Source: Prevotella sp. P5-50 (GTDB lineage Bacteria > Bacteroidota > Bacteroidia > Bacteroidales > Bacteroidaceae). From it: a stretch of DNA of 35,220 nucleotides. Of this stretch, positions 8,002 through 17,139 are shown piece after piece. A model generated the notes under the pieces. That model ran no database searches. It saw only the letters and a program-made list of their open reading frames with translations, and was not told the DNA's origin. Made by a program: the position numbers and the translations under genes. The DNA lies in NCBI RefSeq assembly GCF_002251295.1, contig NZ_NPJA01000032.1, positions 1 to 35,220 of the forward strand, given 5' to 3'. Each line of letters begins with the position of its first letter. Position 1 is the stretch's first letter.

Positions 8002-8211
8002 CTAACAGATACGGCTTTCACATAACGGCAACGCGCTATTACTTAAAGATTTAGACTACGCTCTCAATACCTGTCATCAACTATGGTTAGTCACATGATG
8101 CATATTCCCTTCCATGCAAAGCCTCATCAGCTTCAGCCTCAACGCTTAACCGCAATTACTAACAAAGTATAAAATGTGGAGGCAATCACGATGTTTATCC
8201 CGACAAATAGT

Positions 8212-8219
8212 TATATTTG
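8212..8219 (+). promoter_or_regulatory. -7-like box abutting the start of the DUF3943 gene
   Basis: TATATTTG matches TAnnTTTG but ends only four bases before the ATG at 8224. If used, it would give a leaderless or almost leaderless transcript. There is no TTTG at the right distance upstream, so chance is possible. Confidence 0.35.
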
Positions 8220-8223
8220 CATC

Positions 8224-10563
8224 ATGAAAACTACCATTTCCCATCACTTCAACAAGATAGCCGCACTGGTCGTTGCCCTATGTGCAGCATGCGGGGCAAG
8301 CGCCCAAAACTATCCTATAGGTATTGTCAGTCACCAAGATTCCATGCACTATGTGCAGTTAGGACTGGTGGCAAACATTGCCGACAGCTATGCCAACGGT
8401 GTGCAGTTCTCCCCCATTACCAATATGTCGGCGGCTCCTTTCCGAGGCATACAGCTCAGCGCCATCAGCAATATCGCTATGGGAGTGGAGAAAGGCATAC
8501 AGCTGGGAGGTGCCCTCAACGTGTCGTCGGGATATATGCGCGGCATTCAGTTGGCTGCTGCCAACTATGCCGACTCGCTCAACGGTTCGCAGATAGGACT
8601 CATCAATGTGGCACTGGCACATCCAAGGGGATGGCAGGTGGGCATTGTCAACGTCACTCGCGACACCTTGGCACACAAGATAGGACTGGTCAACATCAAT
8701 GCCAAGACCACCATCGACTATATGTTTTCTGCCGGATCGAGCACCAAGTTCAATGCTGCCGTGCGCTACCGCAACCGCAGCACCTATAACATTCTTGGTG
8801 CGGGAACCCACTATATGGGTCTCGACCGCGATTTCTCCGGTGCCATCTATTATCGCATCGGACAGTATTTCCACCTCACACCACGACTGACACTGAGTGG
8901 CGATGTGGGCTTCTACCATATAGAGACCTTCCAACACAAGGCCGACAAGCCTGAACGACTCTATTCCATACAGGCACGCATCAATGCCGACTACCAGTTG
9001 GGCAAGTATCTTGGTGCCTTTGTCTCCGTGGGTTATGGCGACACCCGATACTACAGCCACAACCGACACTACCGCAACCGCCCGCTCATCGAGGCAGGTC
9101 TGACCATACGCCACCAGCGTTCACAGCCGCAAGACATCTTCGACATCAGACGCAACGACGATGATATCATGGATCGCACAGATTCCATCATGGCACTGCC
9201 CCTCAAACCAAAACCTTGGCGAGCAGCTGTCGAAGCCACGGGCATCAACGTATTTGTCCACTGTTTCGACCGTTTTGTGCTGGGCGAGGAATTTGCCAAA
9301 ACCACGCTCAACTCCATTGGTCACAACATCCGCAACGGCTTTGTGTGGGACAACGACCAGTTTTCCACCAACCTTTTTGCCCATCCCTACCACGGCAACC
9401 TCTACTACAATGCCGCACGAAGCAATGGGCTCAACTTCTGGCAATCGGCTCCCTACTCCTTCTTTGGATCGCTCATGTGGGAAGTGGCAGGCGAGAAAGA
9501 ACCGCCAGCCATCAACGATTTGATAGCTACAACCATGGGAGGCATCTGCATAGGAGAGGTGACACACCGCGTCAGCGACATCATTCTCGACGACCGCGCC
9601 TATGGTTTCCCGCGATTCCTGCGTGAGGCAGCAGCCACCATCATCAATCCCATCAAGGGTTTGAACCGCATCATCACGGGCGAAGCATGGCGCGTGAGGT
9701 CCACCCACTACTTGCACCACGATCGTGGGGCATTCCCCCTCGACTGTTCCATCAGTGTGGGCGACCGCTATCTGGCAGACAATGGTGCCATCTTCCGTGG
9801 CGAACACAATCCCTACGTCAATCTCTTTATGGAATACGGCGATGCCATGGATGGTGAAAACCACAACAAGCCCTACGATTTCTTTAGTGCTGAAGTGACC
9901 TTCGGACTCAGCAAAAACCAGCCCCTCATCAACTCCTTGCACATTCTGGGACGTCTCTGGTCGGCACCGTTCAATTGGGGAAAATCCATGGATGTTGAGT
10001 TTGGCATCTATCAACACTTCAATTATTACGACTCGAAACCAGTGAAAAACGGGTCGGACCTCACCCCTTATCGCATCAGCGAAGCGGCATCGGTGGGACC
10101 GGGAGTCATCGTAGAATTTCCAAAAGTGGGAGCGCTGACGCGTCTCGAACAGCGCATTTTCCTCAGCGGCATACTGCTGGGCGGCACAAAGAGCGACTAT
10201 TTCAATGTGATTGACCGCGACTACAACATGGGAAGCGGCTACAGCATCAAGGCCAAGACCCACATGGAGATAGGCAGGTTCGGCAGGTTCATCCTCAATG
10301 TGCATTATTTCCGCATCTTCACATGGAAGGGTTACGAGAATAAAGACCTCAGCACCATCGACCCGCTGTATCTCAATGCACAGGGAGACAAAGGCAATGC
10401 ACACCTTCTGGTGGTCAGTCCGATGATAGAAATCGACTTGCCAAAGCGCTGGAGCCTATTGATGGCAAGTTCGTTTTTCGAGCGACAAACCCACTACAAA
10501 TACTATGCCGACGTCAAGGCGAAGACCTTTGAAGTGAGAGCCGGACTTACCTATCATTTCTAA
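8224..10563 (+). CDS. Outer-membrane protein with N-terminal surface repeats and a DUF3943 domain
   Basis: From the ATG at 8224 the product has 779 residues and a clean signal peptide (1-27, cleavage after ASA). A GTG at 8176 would bury the signal sequence. Residues 43-158 contain seven or eight short repeats of 14-16 residues with the pattern G(I/V/W)Q(L/F/V)xxxxN, like the LA_2272-type surface repeats. A beta-rich middle follows, then a DUF3943-like region from about 332 (VEATGINVFVHCFDRFVLGE, HPYHGNLYYNAARSNG). The chain ends in AGLTYHF, an aromatic C-terminus typical of outer-membrane barrels. Function is unknown; the domain architecture suggests a surface or periplasmic barrel. A very strong terminator follows, so it is probably monocistronic. 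Confidence 0.8.
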   Translation: MKTTISHHFNKIAALVVALCAACGASAQNYPIGIVSHQDSMHYVQLGLVANIADSYANGVQFSPITNMSAAPFRGIQLSAISNIAMGVEKGIQLGGALNVSSGYMRGIQLAAANYADSLNGSQIGLINVALAHPRGWQVGIVNVTRDTLAHKIGLVNINAKTTIDYMFSAGSSTKFNAAVRYRNRSTYNILGAGTHYMGLDRDFSGAIYYRIGQYFHLTPRLTLSGDVGFYHIETFQHKADKPERLYSIQARINADYQLGKYLGAFVSVGYGDTRYYSHNRHYRNRPLIEAGLTIRHQRSQPQDIFDIRRNDDDIMDRTDSIMALPLKPKPWRAAVEATGINVFVHCFDRFVLGEEFAKTTLNSIGHNIRNGFVWDNDQFSTNLFAHPYHGNLYYNAARSNGLNFWQSAPYSFFGSLMWEVAGEKEPPAINDLIATTMGGICIGEVTHRVSDIILDDRAYGFPRFLREAAATIINPIKGLNRIITGEAWRVRSTHYLHHDRGAFPLDCSISVGDRYLADNGAIFRGEHNPYVNLFMEYGDAMDGENHNKPYDFFSAEVTFGLSKNQPLINSLHILGRLWSAPFNWGKSMDVEFGIYQHFNYYDSKPVKNGSDLTPYRISEAASVGPGVIVEFPKVGALTRLEQRIFLSGILLGGTKSDYFNVIDRDYNMGSGYSIKAKTHMEIGRFGRFILNVHYFRIFTWKGYENKDLSTIDPLYLNAQGDKGNAHLLVVSPMIEIDLPKRWSLLMASSFFERQTHYKYYADVKAKTFEVRAGLTYHF

Positions 10564-10566
10564 TCC

Positions 10567-10610
10567 AACCGCCGTTTCTTGCAATCGGGTTGCAAGAAAC
10601 GGCGGTTTTT
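10567..10610 (+). terminator. Strong intrinsic terminator after the DUF3943 gene
   Basis: An 18-bp perfect stem (AACCGCCGTTTCTTGCAA, 10567-10584, with 10590-10607) and a five-base loop are followed by a T-run. It starts three bases after the stop codon. Confidence 0.95.
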
Positions 10611-10644
10611 CCATGTTTTCATATCATCGTGACACTGGTTTGTG

Positions 10645-10652
10645 TACCTTTG
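10645..10652 (+). promoter_or_regulatory. -7 box for the metal ATPase gene
   Basis: TACCTTTG lies 29 bases before the ATG. No TTTG is present 19-21 bases upstream, so the -33 box is unclear. Confidence 0.6.
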
Positions 10653-10681
10653 CCATCAGAAACAAACACGTATTATAATAT

Positions 10682-12685
10682 ATGGCACACGAACATCAAC
10701 ATCACAGTCACTGCAGCTGCAACTGTCATTCTGAGGCAGAAGCACACCATCATCATCACAATGAAGGTCAAGACCATCACCACCATCACGACCATAACAG
10801 CCTTCACCGACAACTGGCTGTCATCGCCACAACCATCATACTGCTCATCGGTGCGGTCTGCATAGAACATTATCTCACGTTGCCCACATGGCAACTGTTG
10901 CTCATTTATCTCGTGCCCTACCTCCTGGTGGGTCATAAAACGCTGGGCGAAGCCGCCGAAGGACTGCTCCATGGCGATGCGTTCAACGAGGATTTCCTCA
11001 TGGCGATAGCCACTATCGGTGCGTTGTGTATCGGATTTCTGCCCGGTGCCGACACCGAATTTCCCGAAGCAGTATTCGTGATGCTGTTCTTCCAGATAGG
11101 CGAAATGTTTGAAGGCTATGCCGAAGGGCAGAGCCGCAAAAGCATTTCAAACCTCATGGACATACGCCCCGATGTGGCACACGTGGTGCGCAACGGTCAA
11201 ACCGTCGATGCAAAACCGGAAGATGTGGCAGTAGGAGAAACCATCATCATCGCACCGGGCGAGAAAGTGCCCCTCGATGGAACGGTCTGCAAAGGCTCAT
11301 CGGCACTCAACACCGTGGCACTAACGGGTGAAAGTGAACCGCGCGACATCCATGAAGGCGACGACATCACATCGGGATGTATCAATCTCAGCGGTGTCAT
11401 CAACGTCACTACGACCAAGACTTACGGCGACAGTACCGTGTCGAAAATCATCGATTTGGTGGAACATGCCAGCGACAACAAGTCGAAAAGCGAGGCTTTC
11501 ATCACCCGCTTTGCACGCTATTACACCCCTGTAGTGGTCGTTGCTGCATTGATACTGGCGGTAGTTCCGCCACTCATTTCCGGCGATTTCATCGAAAACT
11601 TCCCCACATGGCTCTACCGCGCACTGATGTTCTTGGTGGTATCGTGTCCTTGCGCTCTCGTCATCAGCATTCCCCTCACCTTCTTTGGAGGCATTGGTGG
11701 AGCGTCGCGCCACGGCATACTGGTGAAAGGGGCATGCTATATGGATGCACTCGCCAACCTCCATACGGTGGTTTTCGATAAGACGGGCACCCTCACCCAC
11801 GGTCAGTTTGCCGTAGAAGCGGTGCATCCCGACCATTTCAACGAGCGTCAACTGCTTCACCTCGCTGCCCACGTAGAGCATTTTTCCACCCATCCCATCG
11901 GAGCTGCCCTGCGTAATGCGTTCCCCGAAGAGGCTACCGACGGATGCCGCATCAGCCATGTGGAAGAAGTGGCAGGACAGGGCATTTGCGCACAGGTTGA
12001 GGACCACATCGTCTGTGTGGGCAATCAGCGCATGATGGAAGCCATAGGTGCACAGTGGCATCCATGCCATCACATCGGCACTATCATCCATGTGGCTATC
12101 GACGGACAGTATGCAGGCCACATCGTCATCAACGACCATATCAAGGACGACAGCATTGAAAGCATCAACAAACTCAAGCAGTTGGGCATCAAACGCACGG
12201 TCATGCTCACCGGCGACCGACAGGAAGTGGGACAACATGTAGCGGAGACTCTTCATATAGATGAATTTCACGCCGAACTCATGCCAGCCGATAAGGTGGC
12301 ACATGTGGAACGGCTGATACAGGAAAAACCCGTAGATAAAGCCCTTGCCTTTGTGGGCGACGGTATCAACGATGCGCCCGTACTGGCACGAGCCGACGTG
12401 GGTATTGCCATGGGCGCACTGGGTAGCGATGCTGCCATAGAGGCTGCCGACGTTGTATTGATGGACGACCGACCTTCTAAGATTGCACTTGCCGTGAGCA
12501 TTGCACGCCACACCATCGCCATAGCACGCCAGAATGTGGTGCTCGCCATTGGCATCAAGGTGGCTGTACTGCTATTGGCAACCTTCGGTATGGCTACACT
12601 TTGGATGGCTGTGTTTGCCGATGTTGGCGTCACCGTACTGGCGGTACTCAACGCCATGAGGGCACTGAGCGGAAAAAACAAATAA
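10682..12685 (+). CDS. P1B-type heavy-metal ATPase (Zn/Cd/Pb class) with His-rich N-terminus
   Basis: The 667-residue pump has TGES (215-218, actuator), the membrane metal motif CPC (322-324), the phosphorylated Asp in DKTGT (Asp366), the HP pair in STHPIG, and VGDGINDAP. The last helices carry a Lys (IGIKVAVL) and a DxG (ADVGVTVLAVLN), features of the Zn/Cd/Pb-exporting ZntA/CadA subgroup. There is no CxxC HMA domain. Instead the first 42 residues are packed with His, Cys and acidic residues (for example HHHHHNEGQDHHHHH), a likely metal-binding tail. It should export divalent metal from the cytosol. No MerR/ArsR regulator is adjacent. The CzcP/Co-type subgroup cannot be excluded. Confidence 0.92.
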   Translation: MAHEHQHHSHCSCNCHSEAEAHHHHHNEGQDHHHHHDHNSLHRQLAVIATTIILLIGAVCIEHYLTLPTWQLLLIYLVPYLLVGHKTLGEAAEGLLHGDAFNEDFLMAIATIGALCIGFLPGADTEFPEAVFVMLFFQIGEMFEGYAEGQSRKSISNLMDIRPDVAHVVRNGQTVDAKPEDVAVGETIIIAPGEKVPLDGTVCKGSSALNTVALTGESEPRDIHEGDDITSGCINLSGVINVTTTKTYGDSTVSKIIDLVEHASDNKSKSEAFITRFARYYTPVVVVAALILAVVPPLISGDFIENFPTWLYRALMFLVVSCPCALVISIPLTFFGGIGGASRHGILVKGACYMDALANLHTVVFDKTGTLTHGQFAVEAVHPDHFNERQLLHLAAHVEHFSTHPIGAALRNAFPEEATDGCRISHVEEVAGQGICAQVEDHIVCVGNQRMMEAIGAQWHPCHHIGTIIHVAIDGQYAGHIVINDHIKDDSIESINKLKQLGIKRTVMLTGDRQEVGQHVAETLHIDEFHAELMPADKVAHVERLIQEKPVDKALAFVGDGINDAPVLARADVGIAMGALGSDAAIEAADVVLMDDRPSKIALAVSIARHTIAIARQNVVLAIGIKVAVLLLATFGMATLWMAVFADVGVTVLAVLNAMRALSGKNK

Positions 12686-12700
12686 AAAAGAACGACTCTG

Positions 12701-12732
12701 TTTGGCACTCTGCCCACTATTTAGTAACTTTG
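12701..12732 (+). promoter_or_regulatory. Promoter of the GH3 glycosidase gene
   Basis: TTTG (12701-12704), a 20-base spacer and TAACTTTG (12725-12732) match the consensus exactly, 46 bases before the ATG. No terminator separates it from the ATPase stop 15 bases upstream, so some read-through is possible. Confidence 0.88.
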
Positions 12733-12778
12733 CAGTCACTGAAAACATATTCATATATATAACTAACCATACTACACT

Positions 12779-15100
12779 ATGATGAGAAAATACTTCTTGG
12801 CTGTGGTTTGCTGTTGCTCGGCATGGGCTGCAGCACAGACAGTTAAACCCGCCATTCCACGCGATGAACAGTTGGAAGCGAAAGTAGAAAAGACACTTGC
12901 CAAAATGACCCTCGATGAGAAAATAGGCCAGATGCTCGAACTCAACCTCGATATCATGGGGACATACGACGCATCGGGAAAATGGAAACTCAACGAGACG
13001 ATGCTTGACACCTGTATCTCTAAATACAAAGTGGGATCGCTGCTCAATGCACCGGGAACACGCGCTGCTACCGTAGAACAATGGCAGGAGTGGATTCGGC
13101 TGATACAGAAAAAATCGATGAAACATATCGGCATCCCCGATGTGTTCGGTCTGGACCACAACCACGGAGTGACCTATACTCAAGGCGGAACGCTCTTTCC
13201 GCAACCTATCAATATCGCTGCTTCATTCAATACTGAGTTGGCACGCACCGGAGCACAGGTTACTGCATACGAAAGCCGCGCTGCCAACTGTCCTTGGGTA
13301 TATAACCCTGTGACCGACCTCGGCAGAGATCCACGCTGGTCGCGCATCTGGGAGAGCTTCGGCGAAGACCCCATTGTCAATGCACGCATGGCTGAAGCTG
13401 AAATCATGGGCTATCAGGGCAATGACCACAACCACCTCTCACGCTATAACGTAGCTACCAGTTTGAAACACTATATGGGTTACGGCGCTCCCTTCACCGG
13501 CAAAGACCGCACACCGGCGTATATCGCTCCAAACGTGTTGAGAGAAAAGTATTTCGAGCCTTTCAAGGCTGCCGTACAGGCTGGCGCACTCACCATCATG
13601 GTCAATTCGTCAAGCATCAACGGTGTACCCGTGCACGCCAGCTACGAATACCTTACTCAATGGCTTAAGAAAGATTTGAACTGGGACGGAATGATTGTCA
13701 CCGACTGGGCTGACATCAACAATCTCTTTACCCGCGAAAGAGTGGCAAAAGACAAGAAAGATGCGATCCGCATTGCTATCAATGCCGGTATCGATATGTC
13801 GATGGACCCATACAGCGTGGAGTTTTGCATACTGCTGAAACAACTCGTCAACGAGGGCAAGGTGAGCCAAGAGCGTATCGACGATGCCGTGCGTCGCATC
13901 CTCAGACTGAAATACCGCATCGGACTGTTTGACGAACCAAACACCGGAGGCAAGGGCTATGAGAAGTTTGGATCGCAAGAACATGCTGATATGGCTCTCC
14001 GTAGCGCCGAGGAAACTGAGATTCTGCTAAAGAATGAAGGCGTTCTGCCATTGGCAAAAGGAAAAAAGATACTGCTCACAGGACCTAATGCCAACCAGAT
14101 GCGCTGCCTCAACGGCGGTTGGAGCTACACTTGGCAGGGTAGCAAAGCGGAAGACTTGGCAGAGAAATACAACACAATCTATGAAGCACTCTGCAACAAA
14201 TACGGTCAGGAAAACGTGATTCTCGACCAAGGTGTGACCTACAACGAAAAGGGACAGTACTGGGAAGAAAATGAACCACAGATAGAAAAAGCTGTTGCTG
14301 CGGCTGCTCAGGCGGATGTCATCATTGCCTGTGTGGGTGAAAACAGCTACTGCGAGACACCGGGAAACCTCACTGACCTTTGGATGTCAGAGAACCAACG
14401 CAATCTGGTGAAGGCTCTGGCAAAGACTGGCAAGCCCATAGTTCTCGTGCTCAACGAAGGTCGTCCACGGCTCATCGCCGACATTGAACCGCTAGCTAAA
14501 GCCATTGTCCACATCATGTTGCCAGGCAACTACGGTGGCGATGCACTGGCAAACCTGTTGGCTGGCGACGCTAACTTTTCTGCGAAACTGCCCTACACCT
14601 ATCCGAAAGAAATCAATTCACTGGCTAACTACGACTATAAAGTCAGCGAAGAAGTGGGCACCATGGCTGGCGCATACAACTACGATGCGAAGGTTTCGCT
14701 GCAATGGCCCTTCGGTTACGGTCTGAGCTATACTACTTTTGAGTATGCCAATCTAAAGGTGGATAAGGCAAACTTCACTGCCGACGATACGCTGACCGTT
14801 ACGGTGGATGTGAAAAACACGGGTAGCCGTGCTGGCAAGGAGTCGGTATTGCTCTATTCGAGCGACCTCATTGCATCGATAGTGCCCGACAACAAGCGTC
14901 TGCGTTGCTTCACCAAGATTAGTCTCGAACCAGGTGAAACAAAAACTGTGACTTTCACTCTGCCGGCAAAAGACCTTGCCTTTGTAGGTGCCGACGGTCG
15001 CTGGACACTCGAAGAGGGTGATTTCCTGCTGCGCGTTGCACGCCTTACCGCTCCCACCACCTGCACCAAAACTAAGGTTTGGAATACGCCAAATAAATAA
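12779..15100 (+). CDS. Secreted glycoside hydrolase family 3 beta-glycosidase
   Basis: The 773-residue product has a signal peptide (about 1-19, cleavage in AWAAAQT) and no lipobox, so it is periplasmic or exported. The family 3 barrel carries [10 protein letters not shown] near the start, and KHYMGYG. The nucleophile Asp309 lies in IVTDWAD. The second domain contains [14 protein letters not shown] with Glu521 and Glu526, one of which is the likely acid/base. A C-terminal fibronectin-III-like domain (about 670-765) completes the usual three-domain form. GH3 enzymes release terminal beta-glucose, xylose or other sugars; the exact substrate is not readable and there is no SusC/SusD pair next door. 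The start could equally be the second ATG at 12782. Confidence 0.93.
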   Translation: MMRKYFLAVVCCCSAWAAAQTVKPAIPRDEQLEAKVEKTLAKMTLDEKIGQMLELNLDIMGTYDASGKWKLNETMLDTCISKYKVGSLLNAPGTRAATVEQWQEWIRLIQKKSMKHIGIPDVFGLDHNHGVTYTQGGTLFPQPINIAASFNTELARTGAQVTAYESRAANCPWVYNPVTDLGRDPRWSRIWESFGEDPIVNARMAEAEIMGYQGNDHNHLSRYNVATSLKHYMGYGAPFTGKDRTPAYIAPNVLREKYFEPFKAAVQAGALTIMVNSSSINGVPVHASYEYLTQWLKKDLNWDGMIVTDWADINNLFTRERVAKDKKDAIRIAINAGIDMSMDPYSVEFCILLKQLVNEGKVSQERIDDAVRRILRLKYRIGLFDEPNTGGKGYEKFGSQEHADMALRSAEETEILLKNEGVLPLAKGKKILLTGPNANQMRCLNGGWSYTWQGSKAEDLAEKYNTIYEALCNKYGQENVILDQGVTYNEKGQYWEENEPQIEKAVAAAAQADVIIACVGENSYCETPGNLTDLWMSENQRNLVKALAKTGKPIVLVLNEGRPRLIADIEPLAKAIVHIMLPGNYGGDALANLLAGDANFSAKLPYTYPKEINSLANYDYKVSEEVGTMAGAYNYDAKVSLQWPFGYGLSYTTFEYANLKVDKANFTADDTLTVTVDVKNTGSRAGKESVLLYSSDLIASIVPDNKRLRCFTKISLEPGETKTVTFTLPAKDLAFVGADGRWTLEEGDFLLRVARLTAPTTCTKTKVWNTPNK

Positions 15101-15142
15101 AAAGGCCTGATTTCAACGGATTTTCCCGTTCTCATACACAAC

Positions 15143-15187
15143 GATTCAGCCGCATTTGAAAAATCAAATGCGGCTGAATCATTTTGA
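15143..15187 (+). terminator. Terminator between the GH3 gene and the convergent membrane gene
   Basis: A 17-bp perfect stem (15143-15159 with 15164-15180) and a four-base AAAA loop are followed on the plus strand by ATTTTG. It sits between two converging genes and may stop transcripts from both sides. Confidence 0.85.
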
Positions 15188-15189
15188 TA

Positions 15190-15495
15190 TCACAATGTCG
15201 TTTCAGTATAAGAGACAAACATATTTAACATGCCACGAATAGCCATTCTTCCCAAAAGTAGTCCGAGAATGCCAAATACAAACAATAATATCAAGGGAAC
15301 AACTCCCCAGTTATCACAATAAGACAATATCACTGGAAACAGTAAAGACAACACCAAGAGACTATAAGACAAGAAGAACAGGCATCGAGGACGTTTCCAT
15401 TCAACCTCCAGCTGTTGTTCTGTCCTCATCTTATCCATAAGCATAGGCACTACCGCCAACGACAAGAATCCAATGACATAAGTCAGAATGGCCAA
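15190..15495 (-). CDS. Small multi-pass membrane protein, C-terminal part of a possibly split gene
   Basis: The frame gives up to 101 residues starting at a TTG (15495) and is open back to 15525 with no ATG before the stop at 15526-15528. It has three hydrophobic segments: AILTYVIGFLSLAVVPML, LFFLSYSLLVLSLLFPVI and GVVPLILLFVFGILGLLL. The segment upstream of the TTG (YGYSLVFIL) continues the first helix, which suggests the true start is elsewhere. The reading frame at 15504-15659 lies just upstream in the other frame and could supply the N-terminus. Either these are two tiny adjacent membrane genes or one gene of about 155 residues broken by a one-base shift near 15505-15515. No family recognised. 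Confidence 0.5.
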   Translation of the reverse strand: MAILTYVIGFLSLAVVPMLMDKMRTEQQLEVEWKRPRCLFFLSYSLLVLSLLFPVILSYCDNWGVVPLILLFVFGILGLLLGRMAIRGMLNMFVSYTETTL

Positions 15496-15503
15496 TATGA
15501 AAA

Positions 15504-15659
15504 CTAAAGAATAGCCATACGATAATTATACGATTGGGCTGCCGTTGTTTCATAGGACTTCTGTATCACCTGCCCATCGATGATAATTCCAACTACCGCA
15601 ATGATAAATCCTATTGCCATGAGAATAGCTATATAGGATACCAAATTTCGCTTCTTCAT
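15504..15659 (-). CDS. 51-residue membrane peptide, N-terminal part of a possibly split gene
   Basis: ATG at 15659 opens a 51-codon frame: MKKRNLVSYI, a hydrophobic helix (about 7-28), then a hydrophilic stretch QKSYETTAAQSYNY ending MAIL before TAG. A TATCTTTG box lies 57 bases upstream on the same strand (15724-15717). The abrupt end a few residues after entering what looks like a second helix, and the continuation of that helix in the neighbouring frame, suggest a frameshift. It may also be an intact small gene. Confidence 0.5.
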   Translation of the reverse strand: MKKRNLVSYIAILMAIGFIIAVVGIIIDGQVIQKSYETTAAQSYNYRMAIL

Positions 15660-15716
15660 AGGTTAGCAATATGTGACATAGTTAATATAGCTTATGTTCC
15701 TTCCTGTTCATCACTG

Positions 15717-15724
15717 CAAAGATA
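15717..15724 (-). promoter_or_regulatory. -7 box for the small membrane gene pair
   Basis: On the minus strand TATCTTTG fits TAnnTTTG, 57 bases before the ATG at 15659. No good -33 box. Confidence 0.5.
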
Positions 15725-15783
15725 CGATTTTTCTATGACACACCACTTGTTTACCCGTTCCTTTTTCATCCATACACCCTATT

Positions 15784-15815
15784 TTTGGTGGTTTGGGAAA
15801 AAAGATATATCTTTG
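15784..15815 (+). promoter_or_regulatory. Promoter of the DUF59 gene
   Basis: TTTG (15784-15787), a 20-base spacer and TATCTTTG (15808-15815) match exactly. The box ends 22 bases before the ATG at 15838, which supports that start over an upstream in-frame TTG lying inside the promoter. Confidence 0.88.
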
Positions 15816-15837
15816 CAAGAAGAAAACAAATAAGACT

Positions 15838-16158
15838 ATGACACAAGAAGAAAAGACACAAATAGAAGAACGCATCGTGGATGTGCTCAAAACTGTATAT
15901 GACCCGGAAATACCCGTAGATATCTACAATCTGGGCATGATCTATAAGATTGATGTGAAAGATGACGGAGCTGTGGAACTCGACATGACATTCACTGCAC
16001 CAAACTGTCCGGCTGCTGACTTTATACTGGAAGATGTACGCACCAAACTGGAAAGTGTGGATGGCGTGAAAACAGCCAACGTCAACCTCGTGTTTGAACC
16101 CGCTTGGGACCAGTCGATGATGAGCGAAGAGGCTCGTGTCGAACTCGGTTTCGACTGA
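15838..16158 (+). CDS. MIP18/DUF59 family protein (SufT/PaaD-like, Fe-S maturation)
   Basis: A 106-residue cytosolic protein covering a single DUF59 domain. The diagnostic segments are VYDPEIPVDIYNLGMIYKI and MTFTAPNCPAADFI, the latter with the conserved Cys. Bacterial members help assemble or deliver iron-sulfur clusters; other DUF59 proteins act in phenylacetate oxidation (PaaD), for which no partner genes are here. The TTG at 15793 would start inside the promoter and was rejected. No other suf genes are in the window. The LpxH-type gene follows after 97 bases and may share the transcript. Confidence 0.88.
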   Translation: MTQEEKTQIEERIVDVLKTVYDPEIPVDIYNLGMIYKIDVKDDGAVELDMTFTAPNCPAADFILEDVRTKLESVDGVKTANVNLVFEPAWDQSMMSEEARVELGFD

Positions 16159-16255
16159 TGCTCTATAAACACAGACATGGAGACTGCAACCAATAGCGAC
16201 AAGCTCCATATTGATTATCGACAGATACTATAATATATAATAAGGTGTAAAGCCC

Positions 16256-17020
16256 ATGAAGAATGTATATTTCCTATCCGATGCCCACCTCGGATCGTTG
16301 GCAGTTCCGCATCAACGCACGCAGGAACGACGTCTGGTACGCTTTCTCGATTCTATCAAAGAGAAGGCGGCAGCCATCTATCTGCTGGGCGATATGTTTG
16401 ATTTCTGGTATGAATACCGCTACGTAGTGCCACGCGGCTATACCCGGTTCTTAGGCAAACTCTCGGAACTGAGCGATATGGGAGTGGAAATCCACTATTT
16501 CACCGGCAATCACGATATATGGGCTTACAACTATCTGCAACAGGAATGTGGGGTGATACTGCATAAGAAAGAGGAGACAACAGAAATCTATGGTCACGAA
16601 TTTTTCCTTGCTCATGGTGATGGACTGGGCGACAATGATGCCTCATTCAAATTGCTTCGTGCCATTTTCCATAATACGGTGTGTCAAAAGATGTTTTCTT
16701 CCATCCACCCACGATGGGGTATGGCATTCGGATTGACATGGGCAAAACACAGTTATATCAAGCACAAAAAGACCGACCAACCTTCCTTTATGGGTGAAGA
16801 GCGTGAACACTTGGTACGCTTTGCACGCGCTTATATGGTGGATCATCCCAACATAGACTATTTCATCTTCGGGCATCGACACATAGAACTCGATATAAAA
16901 CTGGAACGCCACACACGCCTGATGATATTAGGCGACTGGATTAGCCAGTTCACCTATGCCGTATATGATGGCGAACACATGTTCTTAGAGGAGTATGTGG
17001 AGGGGGAAAGCCAACCCTAA
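16256..17020 (+). CDS. lpxH: UDP-2,3-diacylglucosamine diphosphatase family (LpxH-type) metallophosphatase
   Basis: The 254-residue protein has the calcineurin-like metallophosphoesterase motifs in order: DAH at 9-11, GDMFDFW at 45-51, GNHD near 84-87, HGDG in the middle and GHRH near the end. The FLSDAHLG opening and length match LpxH, which removes UMP from UDP-2,3-diacylglucosamine in lipid A synthesis at the inner membrane. The ATG at 16256 directly precedes the conserved first strand. Other metallophosphatases share the fold, so the substrate is inferred from sequence style and from this being a Gram-negative organism. No other lpx genes are adjacent. Confidence 0.85.
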   Translation: MKNVYFLSDAHLGSLAVPHQRTQERRLVRFLDSIKEKAAAIYLLGDMFDFWYEYRYVVPRGYTRFLGKLSELSDMGVEIHYFTGNHDIWAYNYLQQECGVILHKKEETTEIYGHEFFLAHGDGLGDNDASFKLLRAIFHNTVCQKMFSSIHPRWGMAFGLTWAKHSYIKHKKTDQPSFMGEEREHLVRFARAYMVDHPNIDYFIFGHRHIELDIKLERHTRLMILGDWISQFTYAVYDGEHMFLEEYVEGESQP

Positions 17021-17046
17021 CAGCATATCACGATGTCCGACAAGCA

Positions 17047-17067
17047 GTTTTCTAATCGTTAGAAAAC
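17047..17067. terminator. Hairpin between lpxH and the sugar kinase gene
   Basis: GTTTTCTAA and TTAGAAAAC form a 9-bp perfect stem with a TCG loop between converging genes. There is no long T-run on either side, so it is a probable but weak terminator. Confidence 0.5.
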
Positions 17068-17139
17068 CGCTGTACAACTCATTTCATCCTATCCTGTAGC
17101 CAGCCGATCTAACGGGCTGTCGGATGAAGAAAATGGCTA

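Larger units (their letters stand above)
7700..8223. other. Intergenic region with two 22-bp arrays
   Basis: This 524-base gap contains the arrays at 7737-7824 and 7914-8001. The intervening 89 bases hold one degraded unit near 7891-7913. From about 8002 to 8200 I see no repeat, RNA or gene. Small plus-strand frames at 7794-8025 are made of translated repeats and are not considered genes. Confidence 0.6.

Noticed and set aside
7794..8025. Small proteins with repeated ANQF-type peptides
   Set aside because: Two overlapping frames read the 22-bp array B. There is no promoter, and the repeats explain the composition.
9121..10404. 427-codon minus-strand open frame
   Set aside because: Fully antisense to the DUF3943 gene, with no recognisable domain or promoter.
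11321..12511. 396-codon minus-strand open frame
   Set aside because: Antisense to the metal ATPase, whose motifs are complete; the antisense frame has none.
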